A DNA stretch of 64,000 nucleotides from Brachionus manjavacas (GCA_019054805.1 JAHQIY010000021.1:797501-861500), one strand, 5' to 3'. Positions 46,722 to 61,200 are shown, numbered from the stretch's first letter. Notes: generated by a model from the letters alone, not told the origin. Program-made: numbers and translations.

Positions 46722-48078
46722 ATTTGTTAGTTTTTTATCAACACTGATTGTTTTGTTTGCTTTGCTTACAAAGCTATCTTTATCTTTAAGTATTTTTGAA
46801 GTTGTTGAAAAAGTTGTTAATAATAGCCCAGAGTTACGAGTGATTTTTGAAAAAAAGAATCAAGCTTTGGCAGACTACAAAGAAGCTACATCTTCTTATT
46901 TACCAACGTTTTCTATGTTGTTTTCTAGGGAATATGTAAAGCGTGATCCTATTACATCTGCTGGTTCTAGTAGTTTTGTGGGCGTTAATAAGTTTCAGTT
47001 GCTTGTGGATCAAAAAATATTTGATATGGAGCAAGTATCTAGAATATTAAAGTTTTCACAAGGTATACAAACTTCGGAGTTTGAAAATCAAAAATTATTA
47101 GAAGAAATAGTTAGATTAGCTATTAGCAGTTATTACGATATTATTCAGGCAGAGTATTTGGTTACAATTTATACCGAATATTTAAGGCAGGTTAAAGAAG
47201 TTGAGCGTATTACTTTAGATATGCGCCAGCAAGGTAGTGCTAACTTAGGTGATGTTAACTTTGTACAATCTAGATTAGCTTCTGCAAATTCTAACTTGTT
47301 GTTGTATCAAGCTAACTTAGATAGATCTCAGTTAAAATTAGCGTATTTATTAAATTTAATAGATAAAGACCAGCAAGTAGAAGTTGCGGGTGTGGTACCA
47401 ACACTAGATAGTAAAGATTTTTACGAATTAGGCGATAAAATTATTAGTTTAATTCCGTTAACTGCAGAGAGTTTGTTAAGCCAAATAGCTAATAACAATT
47501 TAGATTTATTGGTTTCTAGGTCTGCTTTATGTGAAGCTGCGTATGATTTAGAGGTTCAGAAAGCTAGATACTTACCAACTGTTGATTTAGCTAGTGAGCT
47601 AAAAAGTGAAGAGAATAGAGACTTAAGCGGCTACGATAGATCTATGAGCTTAAGTGTAAAAACCAAGTATACTTTGTATGATGGTGGTAGTAGAAGTGCT
47701 AACAATAAAAAGTTTGCTAGTATTTTAAAAGAAGCACAGTATCAGTATGATATATTAGCTAGAGATTTAAGCGAGCAAGCTTATACGGCTCTTAATCAAC
47801 TAAAAAGTTCGGAGCAACAACGTATCTCTATTTTAAAAGAGATAGAAGCTTCGGAAGAATTGGATAGAGTTTATAATATACAGTTTCAGTTTGCTTCTAG
47901 AACTTTAACCGATAGATTAGATAATTTAGAGAGATTATCTAATGCTAGAGCTAAATTAGTGCAAATGGATTATAGTATTTTAAATACTAGGATTGAAATT
48001 TTAAGTATGATGGGTTTTTTAATTGACTTCTTTGGTTTTCAAAACTATATAGAAGTTAGTAGATTAAAACTTTGCTAG
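46678..48078 (+). CDS. TolC-like outer-membrane efflux/secretion protein
   Basis: A 466-residue outer-membrane factor with a signal peptide (hydrophobic stretch ending in LTKLSLSLS). It has two related alpha-helical/beta-barrel halves typical of TolC/OEP proteins, for example VVEKVVNNSPELRVIFEKK and the second-half SVKTKYTLYDGGSR. Such proteins form the exit duct of type I secretion or efflux systems. The ATG at 46678 lies inside the preceding gene; ATG 46699 is also possible and has a better ribosome site (AGGAAG). A terminator follows the stop. Confidence 0.87.
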   Translation: MMSRKKIMVLFQLNRFVSFLSTLIVLFALLTKLSLSLSIFEVVEKVVNNSPELRVIFEKKNQALADYKEATSSYLPTFSMLFSREYVKRDPITSAGSSSFVGVNKFQLLVDQKIFDMEQVSRILKFSQGIQTSEFENQKLLEEIVRLAISSYYDIIQAEYLVTIYTEYLRQVKEVERITLDMRQQGSANLGDVNFVQSRLASANSNLLLYQANLDRSQLKLAYLLNLIDKDQQVEVAGVVPTLDSKDFYELGDKIISLIPLTAESLLSQIANNNLDLLVSRSALCEAAYDLEVQKARYLPTVDLASELKSEENRDLSGYDRSMSLSVKTKYTLYDGGSRSANNKKFASILKEAQYQYDILARDLSEQAYTALNQLKSSEQQRISILKEIEASEELDRVYNIQFQFASRTLTDRLDNLERLSNARAKLVQMDYSILNTRIEILSMMGFLIDFFGFQNYIEVSRLKLC

Positions 48079-48102
48079 TATATTTTTATAAATAATTAAT
48101 TG

Positions 48103-48141
48103 AAATGTGGTTATTGTTAATTCAATAGCCACATTTTTTTT
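48103..48141 (+). terminator. Terminator after the TolC-like gene
   Basis: AAATGTGGTTATT (48103-48115) pairs with AATAGCCACATTT (48124-48136) around an 8-base loop, followed by T residues. It ends the channel-OmpA-TolC unit. The ribosome site of the acetyltransferase gene follows at once. Confidence 0.8.
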
Positions 48142-48152
48142 ACGGAGCGTAT

Positions 48153-48753
48153 ATGTTAAAAATTAATAATATAAGCATAGGTGAATTGAATTTTTTAAAT
48201 GAATCTTTTAAAAAAGACCCTTTTTGGAACTACTTACTTTTAAAACTTAAACCAAATAAACAAGCTTATTTTGTAGATTTTGTTTTTAACTTAATAACAA
48301 AATATAATAGCCATAAATATAGTATATATGCAACATCTAACAAAATGGAAGGCGTTATGATTATTACTGATTTAAGTTTAAAAAAACCCTAATGAGCAAG
48401 GGTTAATTAGCTTGTTAAAATATTTATACACAATGTGTGGTTTTTTTAACGCCATGTTTTTGCTTGTATTGTTTATTTGGGAAGATATTAAGTATTCTGT
48501 TACACTTTCTAAAAACACCATTAAGTTAGAGGTTTTGGCGGTTAATAGCAATTATCAAAATAAAGGTTATGGTGCTAAAATGCTGCAGAGTTTACTTGAA
48601 ATATGCGATAAAAACGCTAAAAAAGTTTTTTTAGAAACAGCTACTGAAAAAAATGTAATGTTTTATAAAAAGTTTGGCTTTAAATTAAAAAATACATCTA
48701 AGTTTGGTTTAGACAGCCGTGCTTTTTTTATGATACGAGATTATAAAAAATAG
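48153..48753 (+). pseudogene. GNAT-family acetyltransferase interrupted by a one-base frameshift
   Basis: The first frame (48153-48392, 79 residues) ends just after a run of seven A (48380-48386). A second frame (to 48753) continues and contains the acetyl-CoA motif LAVNSNYQNKGYGAKML and the C-terminal MFYKKFGF typical of GNAT N-acetyltransferases. With six A instead of seven the two would join as SLKNPNEQGL and give an uninterrupted protein of about 200 residues. ACGGAG precedes the ATG. This could be true loss, slippage at the A-run or a homopolymer error in the assembly. The substrate is unknown. Confidence 0.75.
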
Positions 48754-48888
48754 TGTAATAATATTTTTTATTAATTAGGATTAATGCAGTAATAAATATT
48801 TTGATGTACTTTTATGTTTAGTTAAAAAATAGTTTTGTTATACATATATAGTGTATTTTACAACTATTGTAACAAAGCTATACACAAA

Positions 48889-48976
48889 TGGCGGATAGGG
48901 TGAGATTCGAACTCACGAAGGTGTTACCCTCGCCGGTTTTCAAGACCGGTGCTTTCAACCGCTCAGCCACCTATCC
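48889..48976 (-). tRNA. tRNA-Ser (anticodon UGA)
   Basis: Read on the minus strand: acceptor GGATAGG pairs with CCTATCC, D-arm GGCTGAGCGGTTGAAAGC, and anticodon stem-loop CCGGTCTTGAAAACCGG with UGA. A long variable arm typical of serine tRNAs follows, then the T-arm GAGTTCGAATCTC and an encoded CCA end. The gene is intact. Confidence 0.96.
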
Positions 48977-49223
48977 ACACAAATAATATAATACAACATT
49001 TTTTTTATTAATTCAACATAAATTAATAAAATTACTGTATAATTAACTTAAAAGTAGTGTTTTTAAAAGCTATTTTAAGAATAAATCAATGCTAATAATT
49101 TTTTATTTTATATTTAGGCAATAAAGTTGCATAAATAAAAAAAATACTATATTAAATAAAAAAAATAGCATATTCTATATATAAATAATTTTTTAATGTA
49201 AAGTTTAATGTAGGAAAAAATAC

Positions 49224-52200
49224 ATGGCTAACCAAAACGATAATACGCAAACTAATCAATCTATTGTTTATCAAGACAATCAAGTTTTTTTATACAAACC
49301 AGAATCGGCTTCTGCTAGAAGTACTGTATATGTAAGACCTGGAGACTTGATTCAGTTAAACTTTGATATTAAAGAGGCTAGAGTAGAAGTTGTAAATGGT
49401 GATGTACACATTGTTTTTGCCAATGGTTCTACTATGACTTTACTATCGTTAGCGGCTATGGGTTTTTCTACTGCGGCTCCGGTAATAAGAGATACAGAAG
49501 GTAATTTAATGGATGTTTCAGAGTTTTTAAATAAAACCTACACTGTAAATTACAACAATGCGTATTTAATTTTAACTAACCGAGACGACTATAATTTAAG
49601 TGATGAAGAGCCAGATGCAATTGTTTCTGCTGCTGATTCTACAGAGACCTTAGACGGTGGTAACCCTATTTCTGGTGCGGGTACAACCGATGTATTTATA
49701 AACGGTGTAATTACTAGCGATGTGGTTAAGGGCGTTGTTAATTCTAAAACCTTTAAAACAGGCAAAGGCAATTTACCAGAAACTAACTTTACAACTAACA
49801 ATCCTTTTACTGAAACTTCTTCTAATTACTTACCAGGTACTATAGATGAAAATGGTAGGCCTGTGTTGTCTTATAAAATATTTTATGGCGTAGATTTTAA
49901 AGACAACGGTAATAAAATTTTAGAAGGAAATAATGGCGCGGGTTCTAAAGCTTATGCTAGAAGTTTTTCTGTGGCACAAGGTTTAGATGATAGTGATGAT
50001 AAAGCTTTATTGTTAGATAGAGCCAAGCTAGATTTATCTAGTGAGAGTGGGGGTTCTTTGGTTATATCTACAGTTAGTGAGTTATCTTATTTGTTTGATT
50101 TAAACTATACCGGTGGTATTTTCCCTTCAAGTATGGCTATAAGAATACCAAAAGATTCTAAGTTTAGTGTAGAGAGCCCTATTCTTAGGCAGGTGTTAGG
50201 GTCTGACGGTAAGCCTACAGGTTTGTATCAGTTTATCTCTGTGGATCAGTCTGGAAACTCTAAGTTTTTATTGAAGTTTCCTTACGGCACTCCTTCTCAG
50301 GTATTAGAGTTAATATATGAGGTTAACTATATAGATCCTTTGACTAGTGAGATTAAGTTTGCTTCGTACAGTCAAACCATTAAAGTTAATCCGGTTACTA
50401 CAGAAGCAGATTTAGGTGGTGAGGGTGAGTTTGTTGTGTCTAACGGGGCCCCTGGTATTGATGTAAAAACAGGTATGGGTGATGATGTTGTTTTTGGTGG
50501 ATCTGGGGATAATATAATTTTATCTGGTTCAGGAAACGACAAAGTGTTTTCTGGTATTGCTAATGATATTATAGCTTTAGGTGGTGGTAACGATTCTTAC
50601 TGGGCTTCTTTAGGGGTAGATAGAATTGAGGGTGGCACTGGTTTAGATACTGCTTATTATAATAATTATGCAAATAAAATAAAAAAAGATGCAAAAAAAG
50701 TAGATAGTGAGTATGAAATAGGTAACTTGTTAGACAAAACAGGCGAAACCATTAAAGATGAGTTTTTTAATACATACTCGGCTTCTAAGGGGCTTATATT
50801 TAACATTGGAGATTCTAACGTTGCGTCTAAGCTATATTTAGATGCGTTAATTAAAAGATACGGTAGCTTTGATGTTGGTAGTTATATTAACCCAGCAACT
50901 GTATTGGTAGTTAAAGAGCAAAGCAAAAGTGACGATGGTAGGTTTAATTTATTTGACTTATACTCTAATACAGAAGTTTTTTATGGCGTAGATGGTTTGT
51001 CGGATATGGTTAATTTTAAGCACAATGGAAATACCAATTATAAAGACTTTTCTTTTTATTCTGGTAGTATTTCAGAGTCTGTATCTAACGATATAGTTGT
51101 AGTGGATAGCAATTTTGCAGTTCAGGTTGATATGTCTAGAAGCTCTGCTTCTAACTCTACAATTAAGGTTGGTTTTTTAGATATAACCGATTCTTTAGGC
51201 TTAATTAATTCTTCTTCTTTTAACGGCTTTTTAAAGATAAGTTTATCTGATAAAGATGATGTTGTTTACGGTGGTTTAGGTTTTAGTAAGTTTGAAGGCA
51301 AAGATTATACTGCTTATTCGGATGATGCTAGCTTTACAGGGCAAAGATATGGTGAAGGTTATTTAATACTTGCAGGATTGGGGCAAGATACAGTTGATTA
51401 CTCTAGAGATAGTAGAATAACTAGCATTGACTTTAATGCTATATCTGGTGTAGTTAATAAACACTATGATCTTGTATTGCAAAACGATGCGGGTGCTCAG
51501 CTTACAATATTAGAAAAACAAAAAGATATTTTAGAGCGTAGAGAGTTGGTTGGAACAGGAACATCTGCCACTGCTGTACAGTTTGCCTATACTAACAGAA
51601 TAGTAGGCACCAATAATGTAGATAATTTTTATGGAGGGTTGTCTGGGGCGGGTGTATCTAGCTCCCTGTCTTATACATATGTATCTACAGGAACATCTAT
51701 AGATAATCTTACTTACGCAAACGCTAGAGGTAGAGGGGTTACTCTTGTGTTAGGTGATTCGGGTTCTAAAGAAGTGTACAAGGGTACAGTTTTAGATCAA
51801 AATTTTATTGATGAGAAAGGTATAAACAGCTTAGATAGTATTGCTAATTTAAATGTATTAAAAGATTTTAATAAGAATGTAAAAGACACTGCAGAAGGCA
51901 ATATATCTATAACTTTAAGTATATATAGTGATTTTATTGTTTCTAGTTTAGCCAATGATTATACTTTTGGCTCTGATACAGATTTAGATGCAAAGTATAC
52001 AGTTAATGGCGATGACTACATTGCTTATACGCAAGCTGTAAATGGTATTGTTTTAAACTATGATACTGCAACCGGTTTAGTGAGTGTGGATAAAACAGGT
52101 GGAGGAACCGATACCTTTAATTTTTATGATACTGCAAACAACAGAGTTGATATATATGGTGTATATGGTAGCGGGGCAGATGATGTATTTAATTTATCTA

Positions 52201-55200
52201 ACGGACATGCTAGAGAGCGCCATAAAGTTGTTGGTGGAGAGGGTGATGATTTAGTAGATTTTTCTACAGCCACTGAAAGCTTGTTAATTTCTTTAGGGGC
52301 TTCTAGTTCGGCAAGTGTAGCTAACGGAGCTAAATATTTTTTTCAGGGTATAGAGCGTTTAATAGGTACCTTGCAAGATGATAAGGTAATAATTTCATCT
52401 TTGGCTACTGTAGACAACTTAGAAGATATTACTATAGACTTAGGTAATGGATCTGATTTGGTGGATTTTAGCTTAGCTAGTGATGCTTTAACTGGCGGTG
52501 ACGGTGTAGAAGCTACTTTCTCTAGTGGGCAAATGGATGCTGTATTATCTGGTAAGTCGTTATCTTTTACAAATACAGAGGGTGTAACAGGTACTGCTTA
52601 TGATGATACTTTTATAGTAGAGCAAGGAGCGGTAGATAGTCCGAATAAAGGTGTATACAATGGATTTGTTGGAAGTGGTGATACTATAAATTATTCTGCT
52701 GTTAGCAATAACTTAGAGTTTGATGTAACTACTAATACAGTGCGTATAGATACAACTACGCCTGATCCTGCGAGTGAAGATAAAATAGTAGAGATAGAAA
52801 GATTTATAGGTGGGCAGGTTAATAATACATTTTTTTCTAATGTTTTTGGTAGTTTTTATTTTGAAGGAAATACAAGCGGTAGTAACCAAATATTAGACTA
52901 TAGTAAAATAAGCTCTGGGGTTGTTTTTGATGTAGAGAACAATGTAGCTTATAAAGTAAATTATGAGTCTAATACATTTAAAAATGCATTTGCTGCATCT
53001 AAATTAGATGATTTAAAGCACGATAATTATACTAATATTTCCGATATTATTGGTTCTAATGGTAACGATTCTTTTATTCTTACAGAAAGCTTTGCTGGTG
53101 GCTTTGTTGTTAACGGTGGTTTAGGTAGCTACGATATTATAGATTTATCTAAGTTTACTAATTCAGTTACAACAACTTTGGTTAATAATAACACTGGGGG
53201 TGATGTTACTAATAGCTCTAGCGTGCTTGCAAGCGATGGTGATTCGCACGTGTTAAACATAAGCTCTGGTGGAACTGATTATAACGTAAGTATTAAAAAT
53301 ATTTCTGGGTTTAAATTAACATCTAACGATGACGAAGTAACTTTAGACGGAGTTGGTAATTTTTATGTAGATGGTGGAGATGGTGTAGATAAAGTTTCTT
53401 ATAGTCTTACTAATGCTAACTATAATTATGATACTACTGCTATTTCTCTGTCTGTAGGTGCTGATAAATTAAGTTTAAATAAAAATTATACTAGTACAGG
53501 AGCAGCTAGTAATTCTATTATAAAAAGTGATACATTAATTAGTGTTGAAGAGTTAATATTATCTGATGAAAAAGATAGAGTTGCTTTTGCTGGATGGAAT
53601 AATAGCATAACTTCTATTGATGCCGGCTTAGGAGAAGATAGTTTGTCTTTTAATAATTTTTTAGCTACTACCCCTACTGTGCTTACAGCTAATATAGGTT
53701 CTGCAGGTTCTGCAACAAGCAACTTTATTACATTAAGTAACAATCAAGTTGCAGGTAGCTCTATAGAATTATCTAACTTTACTAGTATAGAAGGTGCTGG
53801 GCAAAGCGCTGTAACTGTAGAGTTTTTAATTAACGATTTAAACAATATTAACGACGGATTAAAGTTAAGTGGCAGATATGGTGGAGGTAGCACAGTTTTA
53901 AAGTTTGATGATGCGGTTTTTACTAATGGAGTTAGTATTGCTTTAAGTGGTACTATAGCAACTGCTGGAGCCAATGCAACAATAGAAAATATTTCTACAA
54001 GCAACAGTAAAGATTTTGCGCTTAACCAAATAAACATAATTGAGCTTACAGATTTTAATGATATTATTTCTGCAACAGAAAAATATTCAACTTTTTTTGA
54101 TGGAAAAGGCGGAACTAACTCAATAAGTTACGAGGGCGCAAGTTTTACTGCTAGTTTTGGTGTAGAGTTTTTTTGGACTGAAGATGCCTCTAGTTCTACA
54201 ATAATGGGGCATGCAAAAAAATCTACTGGTGGTGAAGATACGTTTGAGAATTTTAGCGATATTAAAGGTTCTAAATCTACAGATATTGTTACAATAGCTA
54301 ATTTAGCTATTGTAAATACTTTTTTAACTACATCTCCAACCTCTGTAGAAGTTGATTTAATTAATAACACTGGTAGTGCGCTAGATAGGGTTAAGCTGGA
54401 TGTTGATAATTTAAGTTATAATATAACCAGTGGAGTTTTATCTGATGATGCTGGCACCGCAGTTAATTTAACTTGGATAAGCTCTAAAGATAGCTCTGGT
54501 ACTGAGCAAGGGCTAGAGTTATTATTTGGTGGTAACAACAATACATTAGTTTATGGTGGCAGTGCTACTGGAAATTATTATGTTATAAGAGCAGGTAGTG
54601 GAGACAATGCCATAGATGCGTCACTGTCTTCTACCCCAGTAGTATACGATGCTAAAACAGGTAAAATAGGGGGTAGCAAAACAGCTATAGATGCTAGTGA
54701 TTATAAGTATAAAGCTATAAATTTTGATACAATTACAGGCTCTAATGCAGGTAGTAATGAGTTTTACGCTAATACTCCGGATGGAGTTAGCCCAACAATA
54801 AATTACATTGGTTCTGGTTCTACTGGGGCTAATGCAGATTTGTTAAGTTACAGCGAATCTTCTTCTTCTTTAATTTTTAATTTTTTAAATAGTACTGATG
54901 GTGATGTGCACACAACAGCAGGTAAGCCTAGCGGTACAGATGCAGATACTTTTTCTAATATTAAGCACATTGTTGGTTCGGATAGAGGTAATAACACTTT
55001 TACGTTTAACGCTACAGGGTTAGCTTATATGTCGGGTTTAGAGCTAACAGGTGGTAGTAATGGTTTTGATACAGTATATTTAAATTTAACAACTGACTCT
55101 ACTTTTACTATAGGATCCACTGGTTTAACCGATGGTACTAATACTTTGAGTTTATCTGCGATAAATAATATAGAGGCTATTCAATTAAACGATGACACTA

Positions 55201-58200
55201 CAGATACAGTAATTTTAGAAAATGGAGTAGATTTTGCTTTACGTTTAAAAGGAGCTATTAATACCACTAATGATCTTGAACGTAAAGATGTTTTGGATAT
55301 AAAAGTAACCGATGAGGTAGATATTTCTACTACTACTAGACCAGGTGTTTCTGCTTTAGTAGATTTAGTAAACGGCTTTAAAGATAGTTTGTTGGGTAAT
55401 CCATCTAGTTGGGCAGATAGTACTGCGGTGGATGCTTATTTTAATAACATGGATGTAGCCGCTGTATTTGATTCTAATAGTAATCAAGTTTTAAGAATGG
55501 CAGGTACCGAAAGTGTAGTAGATGAGATTAGTGGCTTTAAAACTGTTAAATATACTAATAATACTGCTAGTATGCTGGTATTGGCCGGAGAAAGAGGCTT
55601 TAATTACAATGGCAGTAATTCTGGTACTGGTACACACGGTCTGTATATTGATTATTCTAATATGAACGACACAGGAACTACGTATTTTAAATTTTCTGAT
55701 TATAACGCTTTAACTGTAGAAAAAGATACATCTATTTTAGGTGGCGCAAGTGTGAATGCAGAGGATTATAAAGATACAATTGCTAATGCATTGTTTATAG
55801 TAGGTACTAGGGGTAACGATGTTTTTGAACTATATAGTAGCTCAACAGCACCTACCCCAACTAAAAAAAATGTTACTATTGTTGGTAATGGTGGAGATAG
55901 GGACGTAATTTCTTTAGATAAAGCTAGAGAGGTATTTGCATCAGGAACCGGTATAATTGGAGATGAGTATGTTTTAACTACCACAGCAGCAGGGACAACG
56001 TTTGCAGGGTACAACTTGATAGGAGACTTTGTTTATGGATTAACTGAAGTTAGTGATGTTTTAAAATTAGACGCTACTAGTAATATTAATGATGTAAAAA
56101 ATATAGATGCATTAGGCGGTATAGATTTACTAGATTATGAAGAATTTGGTGGTGCTACTAATTGGAATATTACAGTAAACTTTACGGTTAACCAAGTAAC
56201 TAAGGAGCGTTACGATGCTTCTGGAAGTGTATTTGCGGCCGCAGATAACGTATATAACTTTGAAAGAGCTATTACTGGCAACGGTGATGATACTATTATA
56301 GCAAATGAGAATCAAATATTTTTAAATAAAACTAGTGATTATACACTTGATTCTGCTAATAGATTATTTAATGCTGGTGGTGGGTATAACACATTAGATA
56401 TATCTAATGTAGATGAAAGCTACAATGTATCTTTAGATTATAATAGAGTTGGTAGTGACAATCTAATAACAATTAATGCAACTAACGCTGCTGGCTTTAC
56501 TACAACTACTACATCTTCGGGTTTTAATTCTGTGTTATCTGGTTATGCTAATGTAAATTATGTTTTTGATGCTGATCATTTAAACTCAGTATCATTTACT
56601 AATCCAAACCCTGCATCAACTATTACAGAAAAAGGCTTAGAGTTTGTATCTTTGGGTTCTAAAACTGTTGGTGGTACAAAGGTTTTGTCTGCTTTTAATT
56701 ATAGCTCTAATAATACTGGAAGAAACATTAATGTAAATTTAGCAGACTTTGCTAGAGGTTTAGAAGTAGCAGATAGTACAAATCCAACTAATAACTTTAT
56801 GTCTTTATCTGGTTATAACGAATTTAATGTTACAGATAACTCTGTGCTAAGCTTAACTGCCGATGTTTCTACGGTTATGTCGTTTACTGGTGGTAATACA
56901 GATGCAGATACTGCAGATTTAACAGGCGTTCCTTCTATAGATAAGTCTATCTTAGAAGTTTTTAGTGCAGGTGCTACTACAAGCTCTATAAGGTTTACCA
57001 ATTCTAGTGTCACTATGACGCTAAATAATATAGAAACTATAACTACCGGTGGGTTAACAGAAGTTTCTTTGGTTGAAAGAGTTGGTTTTTCTGCTGGGGA
57101 TTATGTAATAACTATAATTGCCCCTGCTGGGTTAGAAAATATAGTTTCATTTGAAGGTTTTACAACCGCTATTTCTGGTACAAACGCAGAAGGTTACGAT
57201 TTACAAAACTTTACTAAATATAAGTTAACAAATCTAGCGGACACATTTAACATAAGCGATTCGGAGGGTAAAACAATAGACGCCCTTGATTCTGGTAGTG
57301 GTAGAGATACTGTAAGATTTATAAATGCAGGTGGTGTTGCTTATACTAGTGGTGTTAGAATAGTTAGAGAGGACGCTATAGATAATATTAGTAAAATTTC
57401 TGCAGCTAATGTTGCTTTTACAGATAAACTACAGAATTTTGAAGTGTTTGTGTTAACTGATCAAGAGGATAGGTTTATTTTAAATAGAAACAACTCAGTA
57501 TCGCAACCAGAGTATACCGAAATAGATTTTGCCGGAGGGGTAGATAATGCAGATTTAAGTAATTTTACAGATTTTACTTCGGCAGTGGCTACATACTCTT
57601 TAGCTAATGGGTTTGATATAAATTTGAATGATGGTAGCAGTGATTATAAATATATATTAAAAAATCTAGAAGAGTTGTCTTTATACACAGACGTTAATTT
57701 ATCATTACAAGGTGATGATTTTGAAGATATTAAGGTTTCTGCTAGTGGTAACAATATTATAAACTATAATACTTTAAGTGGCGATAATTTTGTTTTTGAA
57801 CTACAAGCTGATGGTAGAGATGTTAAGTTATTACATTTTGATGCCACGGGAGCTTTAATAAAAGAAATGGCTACGTTCTCTGGTTTTTATAATTACAACA
57901 ACTTAATGGGCAATATTGGCTTTAAAAACTTTACAGATTTTAGTAAAAACTATACTTTGTTTAACAGTTTTAATACTTCTGGAGATATGTCGTTAGTTGA
58001 TTATAACGCTGTTAATTTTGATTTACAGTTTCATTTAAATGCAACTAATGCAGTGGTTACCCAAGCCGGTGTAGCAACAGGTGGAGAGCATACTGTTGGG
58101 GCACATAACATTTTATTATCTTCTAAAAACAGTAACATTGTTGTAGATGAAGCTGTTAATCAAGCCGCTGGTGTTGTTAATATAGGTTTAAAAAAACCTG

Positions 58201-61200
58201 CAGGTGGAGCCAGTTTTTCTAGCAATGTAGTTGTAGACTTAAGAAATACAGCTAGCACAGGTGTTGGCGGAGATACTTTAGTGTTTTTAGATGGTATGTA
58301 TGATGCAAGGTTTAGATTTGGTGAATTTGCAGGAGCACCTAATACAGATACTATTGTAGAAGTTACTACGCAAAACGGAGGTGCTATTACCAGTGCAAAT
58401 ATGAACTTTTATGCAGCATCTACTTTTTTAGCTAACGGCAATACAGAAGTACACTTAGATGTAACCAATAATGCTTTAACCAAAGAATACATTTTTACAG
58501 GAAGCAATAATGCCTTGTTACTAGAGGGCACAGTAGCAACGGGAACTATTATAGATATAAATTTATCTAGCTCTAAATTTTTAAACTATAAATCTGCCCT
58601 TGCAGGTGGTGTAGCTACTAACATTGTGCACAATATTAAAATAGATGGATTTACGGAAATTGATATTGCCGCGGTTGGAGAGCTTAATTTTAGATTATCT
58701 GAAGCGGGAATTAGTAACGATTCTAGAACCTTATTAATTAACGCTAACTCAAACTCAAACTCAAACTCAAACACTAGTACACTAATTGTAGATACTGGAT
58801 TAGCTTCTGCTGAGTTAAGTGTAGTGGGGGGTAAGGTAAATTTATTTGGTAGAATGGATGGTTCTAATAAAGAGTTTAACGCAAGGGGCTTTAACAATCA
58901 AATTACGTTGTCTAGTAACCGTGATAATTTAGCAATAAATAATAATATATTAAATACCGCCGCTTTTGTAAATACATCTGGTGGTGGTGATAGTATAAGT
59001 TATAACCATACTGGTGGTAGTTTAGCTGCTCAGTTTGTTGGTAGTGGTAATTTACATTTATCTACCATAGCTAACAACACCAATTACGGTATAACCGGAG
59101 CCCACGTATTAGTTAACGGTGTAGAAACTTTAAACTTAGGTAATGCAACTAGTGCTTTAAACTTTGATATTGGGGTGGCTTTTTCTACAGGTTATTTATC
59201 TACTAGCAACAACTACAGTATTTTTGCTAATTACAATAGCTTAAATAATAAAAAAGTAGTATTTAGCTTGTTAGATGGCGTTGTGAAATCTGTGCAAAGC
59301 AATAACGATAATTTGTTCTCTACTAACAGTGGGTCTACTTTAACTTTATCTAACGTAGGAGATAATACAGTAGAGTTTTCTGGAAATACAGTAAATTTAA
59401 AAGGTTTTAACTATTATAATTTAGGTAACGGTAAAGACACTATTAATGTTAATTTAACAAGAAACAACACTAAAAACCAAGTGCAAGATGTTTATATAAA
59501 TCGAGATGCTGGAAGCAGGTTGTCTTACTCTTCATCTTTATTTTTAGACGCCAGTGCAGGTGGATTTAATAACCAAGGAATTTTAGGTATATTAACCATT
59601 GTAGGTGCTGGTAATAATACTGTAACAAGTTATAGCAACAACTTGGTTGCCTCTGCTTATACAGGTGTTAACGGGGTATCAAGTTACAATGTTTTTAATA
59701 ATGGTGTAATTAATTACGATATTAAATTAGGAGCTTCTAAAGACATTATAGTTAATAGCTATACAAATTCTAGATTTTATAGTATACATAAATCAACATC
59801 GATTGCTTTACCAGAGTTGGGGTTAGGTGGTAACCGCTTTATAATGGAAGGAATAAACACTGTGTTTACTGCCCCAAGAATAACAGATTCTTCTGGTTCT
59901 ATTGTTAGCAGTTATTCTTTTACTTCAGATTCTAGAGATCAGTCGGCTTTCTTTTTGGGTCAAAGCGGAGGTAATACAAAGTATGATTTAGAAAGCACTG
60001 GCACAGTTACTGTTAGCCCTAATAGTATAAGCATGGCACCTAAATATGCTAATGTATCTGGCACTGAACAACAGTACAGCTTAACAGTTACCGGCTATAA
60101 AGATATATTTTTTGGTGTAAATCCTAATTATAACAACGGTATAGATGTTGTGTATACAGGTAATACAATATTAAACATTACCGATATTAACAATACTAGC
60201 TATAGCGGTTTGTTGTATAGATTTTTTGGCGTAGAAAATGATATTGGTGGTAGAGTAGATATAGGAACCACAGCAGTAGAAGCAATTAATGCTTATGTGA
60301 GTACAAAATATTTAGTAGATACTGTAGATTTTAGCAGTTATTCAGATAGTAATGTTAACAGAATAATAAATACCTTTGATATACAAAACTCTACATTTCA
60401 TTCTTTTTCTAGTATAGACACCATAAATGATACAATGGAAACGTTTAGTTTTGAGAGGTTTAAAGGAGCTTCTGGCAAAGAAAATATATTTGATGTTTCT
60501 GCCGTAGTGTTTGCAGACAGGAATGATTTAATAAACACTTTAGATCGCGGTTCTCCGTTATTTTTAGAAGGTGGCCCTGGCTTAGAGAATACAATTAGAA
60601 TAGTGGGTAGCAATTTCTCTAATGCCGATGTTGGTTTGGCAAGTCTTCCTTCAGGAAATTTTGCGGCGGGTTTCTTTTTAAAAGATACCTCAGGGAGAAT
60701 TACCAATATACCTGTAATATTGTTTGAAAATATTACAGAGCTAGAGTATATATCTACTAAAATGTACATAGCGGATGATAATATACTAGGTGGTTATTTT
60801 AATATAACAGCCAGCGATATTGATAATGAGTTTACAATAGATTCTTTTAAAGATAATTTTGTATTAGACGGTAAAGATGGTGTAGATACTTACTTATTAG
60901 CTAATAATATTACCTATACCATGCATAAAGCTAACAATGGTGAAGTTAACGTAGATATTGAATTAACCGATGGCTCTACAAAACCAAAAACATACAATGC
61001 CGATTACTACCTAACATTAGAAGACGGCAATGGTAACACTGCTTATGTATTTAACATAGATGGTAATAAAATTACACAAAATGGTGTAGATGTATTAGTT
61101 GATGATTTAAAACTAAGCGGTAACTTTGTAGATGACTCTGCGGTAACACCTACTGGTAGGTCTTTATTTATGGATGATGCATTTTTTGCAGATAATCAGC

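Noticed and set aside
49476..49500. LapG-type cleavage site in the giant protein (STAAP near residue 90)
   Set aside because: The match to a TAAG-like di-alanine site is only partial, it is absent at the same place in the paralogue, and no LapG or LapD gene is visible.
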